From Suillus spraguei (lineage: Eukaryota > Basidiomycota > Agaricomycetes > Boletales > Suillaceae), in NCBI GenBank assembly GCA_016800925.1, contig JABCPU010000032.1, positions 62,001-126,000 of the forward strand: a stretch of 64,000 nt of DNA, read 5' to 3'. Both the position numbers and the translations under genes were made by a program. The notes beneath the pieces are model-generated. The model was not told the DNA's origin, ran no database searches, and saw only the letters and a program-made list of their open reading frames with translations. This document shows positions 19,390 to 30,779 of this stretch, in pieces (position 1 is the stretch's first letter; each line of letters opens with the position of its first letter).

Positions 19390-21950
19390 CTCAAAGTACA
19401 TGACCATCCAGCATATGCTATCTCGTCCCGCTTAGGCTCCACCTGTCTTCCTCTTTGTTATCGATACCTGTCTAGATACTGAAGGCCTCAAAGCACTCCA
19501 TGATGCCCTTGTTGTCAGTCTCAGCTTAATCTCACCATATGCATTAGTTGGTCTCATTACATTTGGTACAATGGCGCATGCACATATTTGTTATTTCATT
19601 GTTTAAGCTCATTGCCTTCACTAATAGATGCAATTTCACGAACTGGGCCATGCAGAGTGCAGTAAATCATATGTCTTCCGTGGTGGCAAGGAATACACGC
19701 AGAAACAGATTCAGGACATGCTTGAACTCAGTACAACAACTCGTGCTGCACCCTGCACTGGCCGAACCATACCCAAACAAGCTTTGGAGCAGCCTGCTTC
19801 TTGCTTCCTGTCCAGCAATGCGAATTCCAACTCACTGGTATTTTGGAGGCACTCGCTCATGACCCTTAGCCCATTGCCCATGATAAGCGCACTTTACGTT
19901 GCACTGGTGTGGCTGTTAGTGTAGCCATTGGACCCCTGGAGGTGTGTATGACAATTGTAGTGAGAAGAGTTATGCATGACAACATATCTCTCAGACGACT
20001 TTCCTTAACACGAGCTCACATATCATGGGTTTCACAGGTGGACCTGCAATGGAGGGTCCAGGCATGGTTGTCAGTAATGAACTCAAGGAACCTATCTGCT
20101 CTCATCACAACATCGAACGGGACAGCACCAAGCACTACAAACGTGCATTAAAGGTTTGCCCTAGATTAGTGAAACAATGTTTGATGGCATCATAGTTCTC
20201 TCTGTTTTAGTTCTATGAAGGTCCGGCAAGGAGAGCATCCAATAATGGTTATGCGTTGATCTATTTGCTGGCTGCTTGGATCAAGTGGGCTTGCTGGAGA
20301 TGAAGTCATTACCAAACTCGATGAATGGCATCATCATCCTATCTGATTTGTTTGCCACATCGATTTTCAAGCAAAGCTTCCTGCGCATGTTCAATAAGGA
20401 CAACCAGGAATTCTTGTAGATGGATTTTAATGCGACGTCCAACATACAGGCAAGTTGCCTCGCATACTCAACATAACTTTTTGACTTGAATTTATTTAGA
20501 CAATCAAAGAACTAAAGGTTTCTGGCCTTATTAGACATGCAATCTCCGCTGGGAAGAAATCTGCCTGCATTAGCAAGACGGAAATTGGCATTGGTCAAAC
20601 ATCAGCCTGGCGAATCAACTCCATCACACCTAAGATATCTACTGCCATTTACTTCAAGGTTGTTACTCCTGCAGGCCAGCCATTTTCCCACGGATCAAGG
20701 GGTCTTATTCAATTTGTTACCTATTATCAGTACTCGTCTGGGCAAATGTGTTTGCGTGTCACCACAATCACTCAGAATCTTGCAGAAGCAAACTCTCCTA
20801 GCATTGCCTCATCCTTCGACCAAGAAGCCACTACCATAGTTATGGCAAGGATAGCTGTCTTCAAGGCTGAAATAGACGACTCACCAGATGTTTTATGCTG
20901 GCTTGACCGCATGCTCATCTGTCTCTGCCTGAAGTTTGCAGATTTCATGTCTGTACCTCTGCTGTGTATTATATTTGGATGCTTAAAGGTCATTTGACAG
21001 ACATATTCTCAATGAAGATGTCAACAACTCGTTGATTATGATTCAACCCACTCTGATGTCATACACATTCAATATGGAGCCCCAGCCTGTCTTGCCATTC
21101 TTTTTTTTGACACCTTCTTTCATGTTCTTATTTTCCACGGTGAAACAGCAGCCCAATGGAGGAAGGCAGGTTACTAAGATCAGGGTGGGTATGAGAACTT
21201 CAAAGAGCTGTTGGAAAACCATGTTACAGATGCTCAGGTGCGACAATTCAGCTTTGCACTTCTGACTCACTTTGATGGCTGTACACACAGGACTTACTTG
21301 TCAACTGTTTCCCTATACCACATTATATTATCTGTGACCAGGTGTTACAAACTGGGGTGGCGTCACCAGCGACAGTGATAAGACACAGACGGTCTGCTGG
21401 GAAGTTCGACTATGTTCAAAAGAGAATGGAGACTACTACTTCGAAAAGGTTCCAAGTAGGATCAAGGGTTAGTCGAAGAGTCGCGACTCTAAGACAATTG
21501 GTAGAATAGAGACTAAGGTTAAGGAGTGCTTAGACTTAGAGACGATTCAGACGACTTAGGTTGGAGGCCTAAGTGAAGGATATTCCAGGTAAAACCCAGT
21601 AAGATTAAAGTAAAGTATATAAGCGTAGTACAACGTGCTTAAATAGGCCAATATGTGCGCACGGATCAAGAGAGGCGTGAGAATCGTAAGTGCATATCCA
21701 AAGAAGGAAGGCAACTATAGTACAGATGCGTTGAGCATATGAGTCAGAGTCATGTTATGTAATGTACAAGTAAAAGGAGACAAAGAGAGAATGAATAGGG
21801 GCACATACGACCGTAACACCAGGCAGTCAAGCTTGGTTCCTGCTATCGAAGCACAATCCATCAATGATGCACATGTCAACATTGCACAAGCTGCGGGTGC
21901 TTGGCAGGCAGCTTGCAGGTCTTCATGAAACACCTGGTAAGGGTTTCTCT
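19390..21950 (+). pseudogene. SEC23: SEC23 (COPII coat GAP) pseudogene, split by a solo LTR
   Basis: Broken frames follow Sec23 in order. The trunk starts with FVIDTCLDTEGLKALHDALV and LITFGTM, then [19 protein letters not shown] and [15 protein letters not shown]. Next come the beta-sandwich and helical parts ([63 protein letters not shown]), then [11 protein letters not shown]. The gelsolin-like end (ENFKELLE, FPIPHYIICDQ) is cut by a solo LTR at 21343 and resumes at 21824 with GSQAWFLLSK. At least two introns are retained (about 19572-19626 and 20155-20211), so it is a DNA-level copy and not a processed one. Many stops and frameshifts; the N-terminal zinc finger is not recognisable. A functional SEC23 must exist elsewhere, since the gene is essential in yeast. 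Confidence 0.8.
21343..21818 (-). mobile_element. solo LTR, family A (minus), inside SEC23 copy; TSD CCAGG
   Basis: 476 bp; the reverse complement runs TGTTACGGTCGTATG to TTTGTAACA. It is flanked by CCAGG at 21338-21342 and 21819-21823. Removing it rejoins the SEC23 reading frame. Confidence 0.95.
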
Positions 21951-22013
21951 CTTTGGAAGCTTAGTAAGGTTCATTTAATCATATCTGTAGTATAAACTGA
22001 TTAATTTTCTACA

Positions 22014-22985
22014 GTGCGGGATGCATTTACAATCCTGTTGATGTCCTGGCAACAGAGCCTGCTCACGAGTTCCTTGACCTTGGGTGACCCATCAATGGTT
22101 GCAAGATGCACATTGTCGACCCCACAAACAGCGCCGCCCTGTGTCGCGACGGAGAGAGTGGCGAGCTCCAAGTTTGCAGACCGATGGTTTTTGTACGGTA
22201 CTACAACAATGCTGAGGCTACGCCCTCCAGTTTTGTGAAGGGCGGTACCATACCGGCAATGTTGGGATCATCAAGAATGGTGTCATGTGCCTTAGCGGTC
22301 ATATCAAGGACACCGTCATCATTCATGGTGTCTTGTATGGTATCCCTGAGCTTGAGACCCACCTATGGACAGTGGAGGGGGTCACACCCTCATTCTTTGC
22401 TGCAGCTCCGGACTGTGCTCCTAGTCAGGAGACTGAAGAATTCATCATTTTCTACTTGCCAATGTTCAACCTCAATGGAGCAGATGCTTCCGCGAAGCTC
22501 TTTGCCACACATCAGGCCATTCGTGGAAAATGGTCACCCTGCCACCTCAGTTCATCATTCTGATTCCTGTGAACCAGATGGAAAAGACGACTCTGGGTAA
22601 ACTGCCTTGCACAGGTCTGACAAGTCTGTTCAAGCAAGGCCAACTTGCAAAGCACATGCCCGCTCTGATGAACTTCTCAGCGAGGCACGTGGGGCTATGT
22701 TCATCGCCCCATCCAGCAAGATGGAGAAGGCACTTGCCAAGATATATGCTGGCATCTTCAATCTCATGGAAAGTGAGATGTTGGCAAGCGATAACTTCTT
22801 CGAACTTGACGGTACTTCTATTGACGTCATCAGGTCAGTGCATCCGTTCTATGACTCTCACTAATACATATCATCTCCAGACTCAAGCGTGAAGGTGAAG
22901 CACATTTTGGCCTGCCAATACACTTGGAGGATCACATTCCACAGACCATTGATATGCGAGCAAGTTCAAAAAGACCATCTAGGGC
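22014..22985 (+). pseudogene. adenylation-thiolation (NRPS-like) synthetase fragment
   Basis: Several frames together encode the C-terminal part of an AMP-forming adenylation domain plus a carrier domain. Readable words are MHIVDPTNSAALCRDGESG, GELQVCRPMVFVRYYNNAEA, LSGHIKDTVIIHG and YGIPELETHLWTVEGV. The carrier follows: EKALAKIYAGIFNLMES, then DNFFELDGTSIDVI. The phosphopantetheine serine is at 22817-22819, but the usual LGGxS is LDGTS. A 52-bp intron (GTCAGT...CTCCAG) follows, then LKREGEAHFGLP. A thioesterase or reductase domain is not seen. The layout resembles Agaricomycete A-T-TE quinone synthetases or acyl-AMP ligases; which of these is uncertain. It is broken by several frameshifts and stops. 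Confidence 0.65.
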
Positions 22986-23699
22986 ACTCAGACCAAACTA
23001 GAAGGGGAATACCCAGAAATGCTAAGGGGGATCTCATGCAGGTGCTGCTTAGGTTTATGAGCAAATGGGTAATGACCATGCTGTCATAGATGGGTTGGAT
23101 ATTGTGTAGATGTACCAAGAGTAGCATTATACAACAATTTAAATTGTTTGGAACTCATTTGGAATTGATTTGAATGCCGTATTGTCTCAGGTCAGATGTG
23201 TTACTAATGACATTGGGGCTATCTCACTACGCCCCCCATAGATTTTGCCTTTTTTTTTTCCTTCATGCATCTTTTAATCCATCTAGTCTTGTTCCTTACA
23301 ACTTCTTCAGTGAGATGAGATTGTTAGCATTTATACCCCAGAGGTTAAGCAGAATATCGTGTGAGCAGTGTGTGGTACACCTATTGCGCTGAGTGATCTC
23401 ATCTTGCAAGAGAAACATGAGTCAGAACCATCCAACAATGAGCATAAATTGAACAGAAGAATAACTAGACACAAGACAGATAGCATCTAAATGATCAAAA
23501 GTATGCAGGTCATGAGCCAGGCAGCAAGACAGAATAAGATGGAGCATACATCTACATTGCACCCACATACATGAATAGCCAAGAAAGTGGGAGAAGGGGC
23601 GCAAGGGAATGGCTAGTTCTGGGGTTACATGTACAGGAGCATATCTTATTATTTCCACAACCAACTTGGCTTCTGCCCACTCTTGGCATGAGCTAGCTG
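22986..23699. other. stretch without a recognisable gene
   Basis: About 700 bp containing a T10 run near 23244 and scattered short frames. It may be 3' flank captured with the synthetase fragment. Nothing is identified. Confidence 0.3.
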
Positions 23700-23990
23700 G
23701 TTGTCAGTACTCACTGAAGCGAGATGAGCCTGTATTGCATGCTTTTGTAGTCTAAAAAACCACAGGGACACAGAAAATTGAGGTCTCTTGAACGGTGGAT
23801 GAAAATGTCCTGCTTTTGTCCAGCAACAGGAGCCTTGAAACTGCGTATATGCCAGCTGTTGGCACCTTCTTTACTTTTTGCATTTTTAAAATGAGTTGCT
23901 ATGTTGGAATCAGAGTTGGAGATGTAAACATTGCACTGAGGACAGTATACTTTGCTGGTGTCTTCTTGGAGAGCCTGATCACCAGTGATT
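23700..23990 (-). pseudogene. zinc-finger-like coding fragment
   Basis: The minus strand reads VYCPQCNVYISNSDSNIATHFKN (C-x2-C with a following H), then NFLCPCGFLDYKSMQYR. This suggests one C2H2-type finger and another CxC pair. No longer frame connects to it. It may be the start of a gene related to the finger protein at 25.5-29.2 kb, cut by the family-C LTR that begins at 24034. Confidence 0.35.
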
Positions 23991-24033
23991 ATATCATTAG
24001 TTTGATGATGTAGAATGAATGCAGGTAATATGC

Positions 24034-24994
24034 TGTAACGAACATATTGGTGCTGGGCTTGAAACCCTATCTTTTGACACTTGTCTCATGTCTATAGGAG
24101 TTACCACTTGTCCATGGCCGTCTTACCCCTTTAGCATTACCGGCGGCATCCCATGTTTACCGCACACCGTACCGACTGCCGCACCTCATTCCACATACTG
24201 ATGTCCTCCCATGTCCTTGCCGCATCTGCATGGTTCCATTTGGTGCGTTGTTTGTTTTATGTTCATTATCACTGATTCCACAGCAAGTCTTATTACATGT
24301 TGCCTTGTGCCGCAGTGCCTTGCGCTATGTTTACATATGGCGGTTACTACACTCGAGCACTACTGATCTCGCCTAGAGTATTCCAAATACATACCATTTA
24401 GGATATAAGTACCGTGTACCCTGCATGATACAGTACCTGATTTTACCCCATTGCACGTACTATAGGTCAGGATTATTGTCTAGCTCTGGATCTACCCAGT
24501 AGTAGACTTAGTCTTTAAAGTTTCCTTATCGCTCGTTAATCAATCACACTCATTCTCCATTACCACTGGCATACTGCTGGACTTTTGATTGTTATTTTGA
24601 CTGAACTTCTCACGCACCGCTACTTTACCGCTGAAAGTATCACGGCCTTCTTACTGTTTCTTTGCACCGCTTGCAACCTTACTGCTACTGCTGATATCAT
24701 TGCTCGCCATTGCTCGCTCGACGCAACTGTTACTGACTATATCTCAACCACAGTAGCACTGCCACATACGACACTAGTTCCGGCGGCATCATCACTGACT
24801 GTGGCAAATTACCACTGACTACAATGCTACATTCACACATTGGTTTGACTTGAACTTGACCATACTAACAGGCATCCCCCTTTAGGGTCGAACGCTCTTG
24901 TTCCACAAGTGAAGCAGACTAGACAGAGTGCAAGACTCACATACTAACTTAGGAGGTAGTTTATCTACAGCCCAGGTTAGGTTGTATCTTTACA
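24034..24994 (+). mobile_element. solo LTR-like element, family C; TSD ATGC
   Basis: 961 bp from TGTAACGAACATATTGG to TATCTTTACA, flanked by the perfect 4-bp duplication ATGC (24030-24033, 24995-24998). Its 5' half is nearly identical to 1798-2250 (minus). Its 3' end matches the copies ending at 3520 and 46086. The interior contains TACCGC-rich runs. It has no coding capacity. Confidence 0.85.
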
Positions 24995-25263
24995 ATGCAA
25001 TACCTCAGAATCTGTACTGGAAGATCTTCCTTTAGCATGAAGTGACAGATTGTCAAGGTCCAGGTGACCCTGATCATCTGCAAGTGCAGTGGTCCTCAAC
25101 CGTTTCGAAGGTCGATCCTCTACTTGGTCCTAATATCATAAAATTATGGTGTCACCTCATGATAGAATGGGGTTGGAGATGACGCACATCAGGGCTGGTT
25201 GATAAACTTCAGTGTTTAGCCAGTTGCTGGTTATGAGAAGCCCAGTAAATGATCATATCTTAG

Positions 25264-28200
25264 CTAGACAGTAGTGCAATGGATCACACAAGCACAAAAT
25301 ACCTTATAATCAGCAGGTGGACTATTGGTGTCGTGAGTTGCCCTGGTCACATCAAGTAGGTCATCAGATTGACGCAGACTGTCTGCTGAGGCAGCAGTTA
25401 AGTGGCTGGCCCTGGAGTTAGATGGTTGAAATGATTGGACAGCAGGCACTGTAGTGGCTGATGGAAGGACTACTTGGGAGATAGACGACATCATGCTAGT
25501 CAGCTGGGCCAAGGAAACCTCCATACTTTAGATCTCCTCAAGAAGATCCTGGTTATGAAGGAGCATCAAGTCAGGATTTGAGGCTGCAATGGGGCCACTT
25601 GTCCAGAGAGATGAAAGAGTCTTTTTAGAAGAGGATTGCTGGTGAGCATATGATGCCTGGAGGGAGAGAGCAGCATCTTCATTGGGAAGATCTTCCTTAA
25701 ATCCTAGGAGTTCCTGCCATAGATCACAAAACAACATTGTTCGGTAAGCCATAGTACTGGTGAGTCGAGGGTGATCTTGATGTGTTCTGGCATACATCCA
25801 ATCACCTGTATTCTGATTGTGGCCAAGCTGGGAGTGTAACACATCATTCGTTCTCGGAGTGAGGATGTCTGAGATCCGGTAATGTTCTGCGATGCCAGGC
25901 AGGATATGCCTCAATGAGCTCATATTGAGGCTGACATTACCAGGAAGGTATTTGCTAGTGAGTCGCTGAAGTATATGAGAAAGTCGTTCAGAGGTCCATC
26001 ATTGGCCCTTGCTAGATAGGAGATAACAATGGTGATGAGGATCAATGGACTCTGCAGGAAGGACAAGATCAATTGCCCATGCCCCAATGCTAGCCACAGA
26101 TGCTTGAAATCGCCTTAGTACAATTTCTAAAGGACGAGCCAAGAAATGAAGTGTGAGCTTGTCATTGCCAGAGTTTTGAGAGGACTTGTTGTAGTTTCCT
26201 ATGCAGGCAAGGTGATGAAAAAGATACATGAGATTGCGGCTGTGGAAACTTGTATCCACGATTTTCGCCTGAATTTCCTCAGCACCTCGTTTTGGCATTC
26301 CAGGGATCTGATGGAATAAAAAATAGAAGTACTCCTTGAATGCTTCGATATCCTCCAAATATTTTTCCCATGCACCCTTGTGCGGTATAGGATGTCCGCT
26401 GGAATCAATGGTAAAGTATTTTTTTAAGAGCTTTTCATTGCTCATGATAAACTTCATCAAGTTCCATGCAGCCTGCATTTCTGAAACCAATATACCACAT
26501 CCAAGGACATGTTCATGGGGCTTGTCCATAATTTCCTCTGGCATCTTGAGAGGCTGTAGATCTACATCACTGGCTCTGAATAGATGATCTTCTTCCAGTA
26601 TATGGACCATATCCCAATAGGCACTGTGATACATCTGTGTTATGGAGGTTACGGATAGAGACTTTCCATTGAATGTAAAGTCTGGTCCATCTTGTGTCCT
26701 AAACTGGAGCCTAGGCAGCGCTATATGACCTCAGCATAGTGCATAGCATAGTCAGGAATATCTTTGAATGGTGCAAAATGATGTACGCATACCAGGCTCT
26801 ATCCACACTTTCATGGTCTTCATGGACATTCTAGGAATGAATAATAGTTAGCAATTAGATAAGTCAAACTGTCAACATGCTTACTGGTAAGGGTCTGGGG
26901 ACTTCATGACATCAGTTAAGATACAGAAAAGTGCAGTGTAAATAATTCTGGACAAATGGCCAGAGATAAGGTGAGGTGATGCAAAATGACCCTGTATATT
27001 GATGCTTGTGGACATGATAAATGAATCAAGGAGAGAGTGAAGAGGCCGTGAATTGTCATTGGTATGAGGTGTGAACACTGACAACAGGAGCAAATGATAT
27101 GCTTCCATGAGTGTTCTTCAGAGGAGTCAGGATTGGCACAGGACTCTCTTAGCATCTCTGCGTGTTGCTTTTGAATAGCATTCAGGAAGACAGGGTAAGG
27201 TGCCCGATTGTCTATAGCATCCAGACTAGTCAAAGTGTCGTGTCCATCTTCGTTAGGCTCTTTCTGGCTTTCATGTTCATCATCTGCATCTCCATCTGCA
27301 AATTCCATGTCATCCCAATCCAACCCAAGGCTGATAATATCTTCTTTGATGCCTTTGTTGTCTTCACATTCTCCATAGTCTTCGCAGTCAGAGCTGGCCT
27401 TGCTGCTCATTTCTTCATCAGAAGCAGTCTGAATGAATTTGATGCGCAAGATCATCATAATGAGGCGATCACAGTGGACTCTGTAGCCTTCCACTGAGTG
27501 TTTTTCCTGCAGTATCTGGAATGGATGACTTGATTGAATATCAGTAAACTTTAGAGGTAAGATTACTGCAAAAACTCACTACTGAGTGCACCAGCTAGTG
27601 AGTGCATCCAAGAGAGCGTGCTCAATTGCTGATGTAGAGTGGATGGTGGAGAGGTATTTTGTTCCAATGCCCTTGACACGAGCTAGGCAGTTGATATCCT
27701 GTGTGCAACCTTGGATACAGAAAGATCCCACAGTGTGGCCAGAGAATACCCTTTAGTTGCTTGGGCCCAGCCAGAATTTGTCAAAGAAGGCAAGTGTTCT
27801 GCAATGTCTGAAGTTTTAGACAAGTCGCCTGTGATAAATGTGCCGTTGATATAGCAGGTGGAAAGGGTAGAATAGAACTTTGCAAAAGATGATTAGGGTC
27901 TATGTCTTGTAGCATGATATGAACAACGAAGTACTGAGACCTGGAAAATAGACGCTGAGCAAAAACCGTTTGATCTTGTTTAGAAATGCATGATCCCTAG
28001 ATCATGGTGCAAATGAGTTTTTGTCCCGTGATCCGAAACTGAATCTAATGTTCCAGCTACATAGGGACAGTGGCGGCACTGCTAATCTTGAACGGGCTCC
28101 AGGAGCCAAGGAAGTGGAGGAAGAGCATGCTTTGGTAAAACTATTGGATGCTGAGAATGCTCTGCAGCACTAAGTCTTTGGCTTGCTGCTTTGATCATGG

Positions 28201-29190
28201 TTTCTAGAGTGGTTTTCTTGATATTGGGTGATAGTAAATGTTTGTGATTATTGCTTATATGCCCTACAAGTTGGTCTGCCCACACACTGCACCGACACCA
28301 TTCACAAACAAAAAGTTTGAGATCAGGCTGAAATTTCGTCATCAAGTGTAAGGCATCCAACTCCTGAACATCAATGAGACAACAGAGTGGATCTTGGTGA
28401 TTGACTGGAGGTGCCAGAATTGCTACTGACTCCAAGAGACTTAGTGGGCCATCCAAAAAGCTACCTGGGGCAGAGTATTGCAGTGGACCCAGTTGTTCAG
28501 GCTCAGCTCCATTGCCTTCACCAAGATTATTAAAATCAGGCTGCATTCATAAACCAGAAGCTGTACCATGCTAGGAACCAGGATACACTACTAACAATAC
28601 AGCAGTTAGATGTACTTGAAGGTTCAGAATCAAACTCCACATCATCATGGCTCCATGACATCCGGTTTGTAGGTAAAATTGGCAGTGATTGCGATGGTGT
28701 TGGTGGCGTTGGTGGTGCAGGTGACGTGGGTAGCGTAGGTAGCACAGGATTTGGTGGTATAAATTCTTGCACCCCAGTCTCAAATGTCTGATCAATCTTG
28801 CTCTGAGATATATGTAAGGCACTATTATGGGTACCAAAATCCTCAGCACACACTGTGTTTGAAGCGGAGGCTTCAAAAACATTTGACTGCATTTCTTCTG
28901 GATATGTTCTCCTAAGGAAATTGATGTCCATTTATCAACAGTTGGACCATATATGCTCTGCGGTGTGTTTCCAAAAATTGGACCAATAGGACATTTTTCA
29001 TGATGCTTTCGTATACCATCAAGGTTGCCAGTCACAGAACACCCACAATAGCGAAAGGGACAGCAAAAATAGCCATCTAAGAATGCACAAGGCCACTCTT
29101 TGGAACGCCTGAGGGAGTGCGCACATGATTTAAAGTGAGAATCCTTGATTTTCTTCTTTGCCTTCTGATCATTTTCTGGGATCTTAAATG
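25264..29190 (-). pseudogene. C2H2/OrsD-like finger protein with recombinase-like C-terminus
   Basis: A broken multi-exon minus-strand gene. The N-terminal part has a finger around CPFRYCGC...GIRKHHEKC (about 29,040), then a Pro-rich stretch. A second finger is LFVCEWCRCSV...HISNNHK (C-x2-C-x10-H-x4-H, about 28,250-28,320), which fits the OrsD/DUF3505 finger. The middle is acidic (27.0-27.5 kb). The C-terminal region 26.0-26.6 kb (LARPLEIVLRRFQAS) continues past an in-frame TGA near 25,999 into MSSLRHILPGIAEHY, then LGHNQNTGDWMYA. The R..H / LGH / Y pattern looks like boxes of a tyrosine recombinase. Introns of about 50-60 nt are plausible. A family-A LTR interrupts the 5' end at 29198. Function is unknown; a Crypton-like mobile origin is inference. 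Confidence 0.45.
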
Positions 29191-29197
29191 AAGTTTG

Positions 29198-29649
29198 TGT
29201 TACAATCGTACGTGCCCCTATTCATTTTCTCTTTCAACTCTATCTTGTATATTATGTAACGCAATTCCGACTCATATGCTCAATGCATCTGTACTATAGT
29301 AGCCTTCCTTCTTTGGATATGCACTTACATTCTCACGTCTCTCTTGGTCCATGCGCACATATTGGCCTATTTAAGCACATTGTATTATGCTTGTATACTT
29401 CACTTTAATCTTACTGGGTTTTACCTGGAATATCCTTCACTTAGGTCTCCAACCTAAGTCGTCTGAATCGTCTCTAAGTCTAAGCACTCCTTAGCCTTAG
29501 TCTCTATTCTACCAATCATCTTAGAGTTGCGACTCTTTGATCAACCCTTCGATCCATAGTCCTCATTCTCCTTTGAACACAGTCGAACCTCCCAGCAAAC
29601 CGGCTGTGTCTTATCACTGTCGCTGGTGACGCCACCCCAGTTCATAACA
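29198..29649 (+). mobile_element. solo LTR, family A; TSD GTTTG
   Basis: 452 bp, TGTTACAATCGTACG to CAGTTCATAACA, flanked by GTTTG at 29193-29197 and 29650-29654. It lies at the 5' end of the minus-strand finger-protein relic. Confidence 0.95.
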
Positions 29650-30174
29650 GTTTGACAATGTGTGCATTGCCAATCTTGCATAGCCTGTAAACAGCTCAGT
29701 TTATTCCTAAAAGACTACAATTGTCATGTAAGCACCTTTGATTAGAAAGAAAGAAGTACTTGATTTCTGTGTTAGTAATTGCTGCAAGTGAGTCTGCTTC
29801 AAATTATTGCTTGAGTCGTTGTGGTGATTGAAACTTCGGCTATTGACTCATGTAACCAGCATTATGATGAGATATTTGGCAGCACTGATGTGGGATGGGT
29901 ACTTGGAAGTGCCATCATCAGAGGCATCCCCAGTCTGTCTAAGTCATAATACTGACAGCAGGCAGCACATCAGATTTGCTTCATTCACTGATGATCTTGT
30001 CAGATTTCAGGTGAGAGAGTGAGTTAATCAGCATGTCCTTACATCTCTGTACATGTACATGCAAGATTGTAGCCGGCCCACAATTATATTTGATGACAAA
30101 GCCATTGAGCCCCTTCAGTGATGAACTCCGTACTATACGGGTCACCTGACCCACATAATATCCCGTCAAAGACG
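29650..30174. other. stretch without a recognisable gene
   Basis: Probably the upstream part of the 25.3-29.2 kb relic, displaced by the LTR. The minus strand has short open frames but no motif. Confidence 0.3.
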
Positions 30175-30640
30175 GGTCAGCGGATGATGGGCCGAGGTTA
30201 TGTATATCCTCGATGTTGACGGATGGGCTGGGGGGAATATTATTTCCGATGGAGATGGGTGGGCTGGGAGACTTGTATTTTCGGGAGAGATGGGTGGGCC
30301 GAGGGAAACATGATTTCTGATGTTGACAGATGGGCCAGGGGGATATAATCCCCGACAGAGATGGGTGGGCCCATCTGGGTAGTATGTAGAGTAGGATATT
30401 ATAGACAGCTGGGCTGAAGAGAGATGCAAGGCAAATATTATTGCATAGATGGGTGGGCTGAGGTAAGGGAATATTACATATATGGGTGGGCCGAGGTGAG
30501 AGAATATTACATATATGGGTGGGCCGAGGGTGCAGTAAAATATTTATTGCATAGACAGGTGGGCCGATGTGGGGGAATTTTACATAGATGGGTGGGCCGA
30601 GGTAAAATATATTACATATACGGGTGGGCCTAGATATGTA
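30175..30640. repeat. minisatellite with GATGGGTGGGCCGAGG core
   Basis: Roughly a dozen copies of a G-rich core (GATGGGTGGGCCGAGG and variants). They are separated by 15-50 bp AT-rich spacers such as AATATTACATATA. The spacing varies, so it is an irregular array. The open frames across it (YIYGWAEVREY repeated) are a by-product. Confidence 0.85.
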
Positions 30641-30779
30641 TCATAAAGACGTACAGCTGATGTAGCCACCAGAGAATCAAACACATAGGATACATGCACC
30701 CTATGAGTGCATATACCTACCATCGACCACCAAAATCTAAACCCTGAAGCACAAATTCATCATGTCTGACATTCATCAA

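Noticed and set aside
23240..23256. Poly-T run as a LINE tail in reverse
   Set aside because: No LINE coding sequence beside it and no target duplication found.
25264..29190. Starship-type captain recombinase
   Set aside because: I see OrsD-like fingers and only partial tyrosine-recombinase-like boxes. Nothing specific for the DUF3435 captain family and no cargo boundary were visible.
30424..30633. Small repeat protein with YIYGWAEVREY units
   Set aside because: It follows exactly the minisatellite phase, has no conserved start context, and the repeat spacing elsewhere in the array is not a multiple of three.
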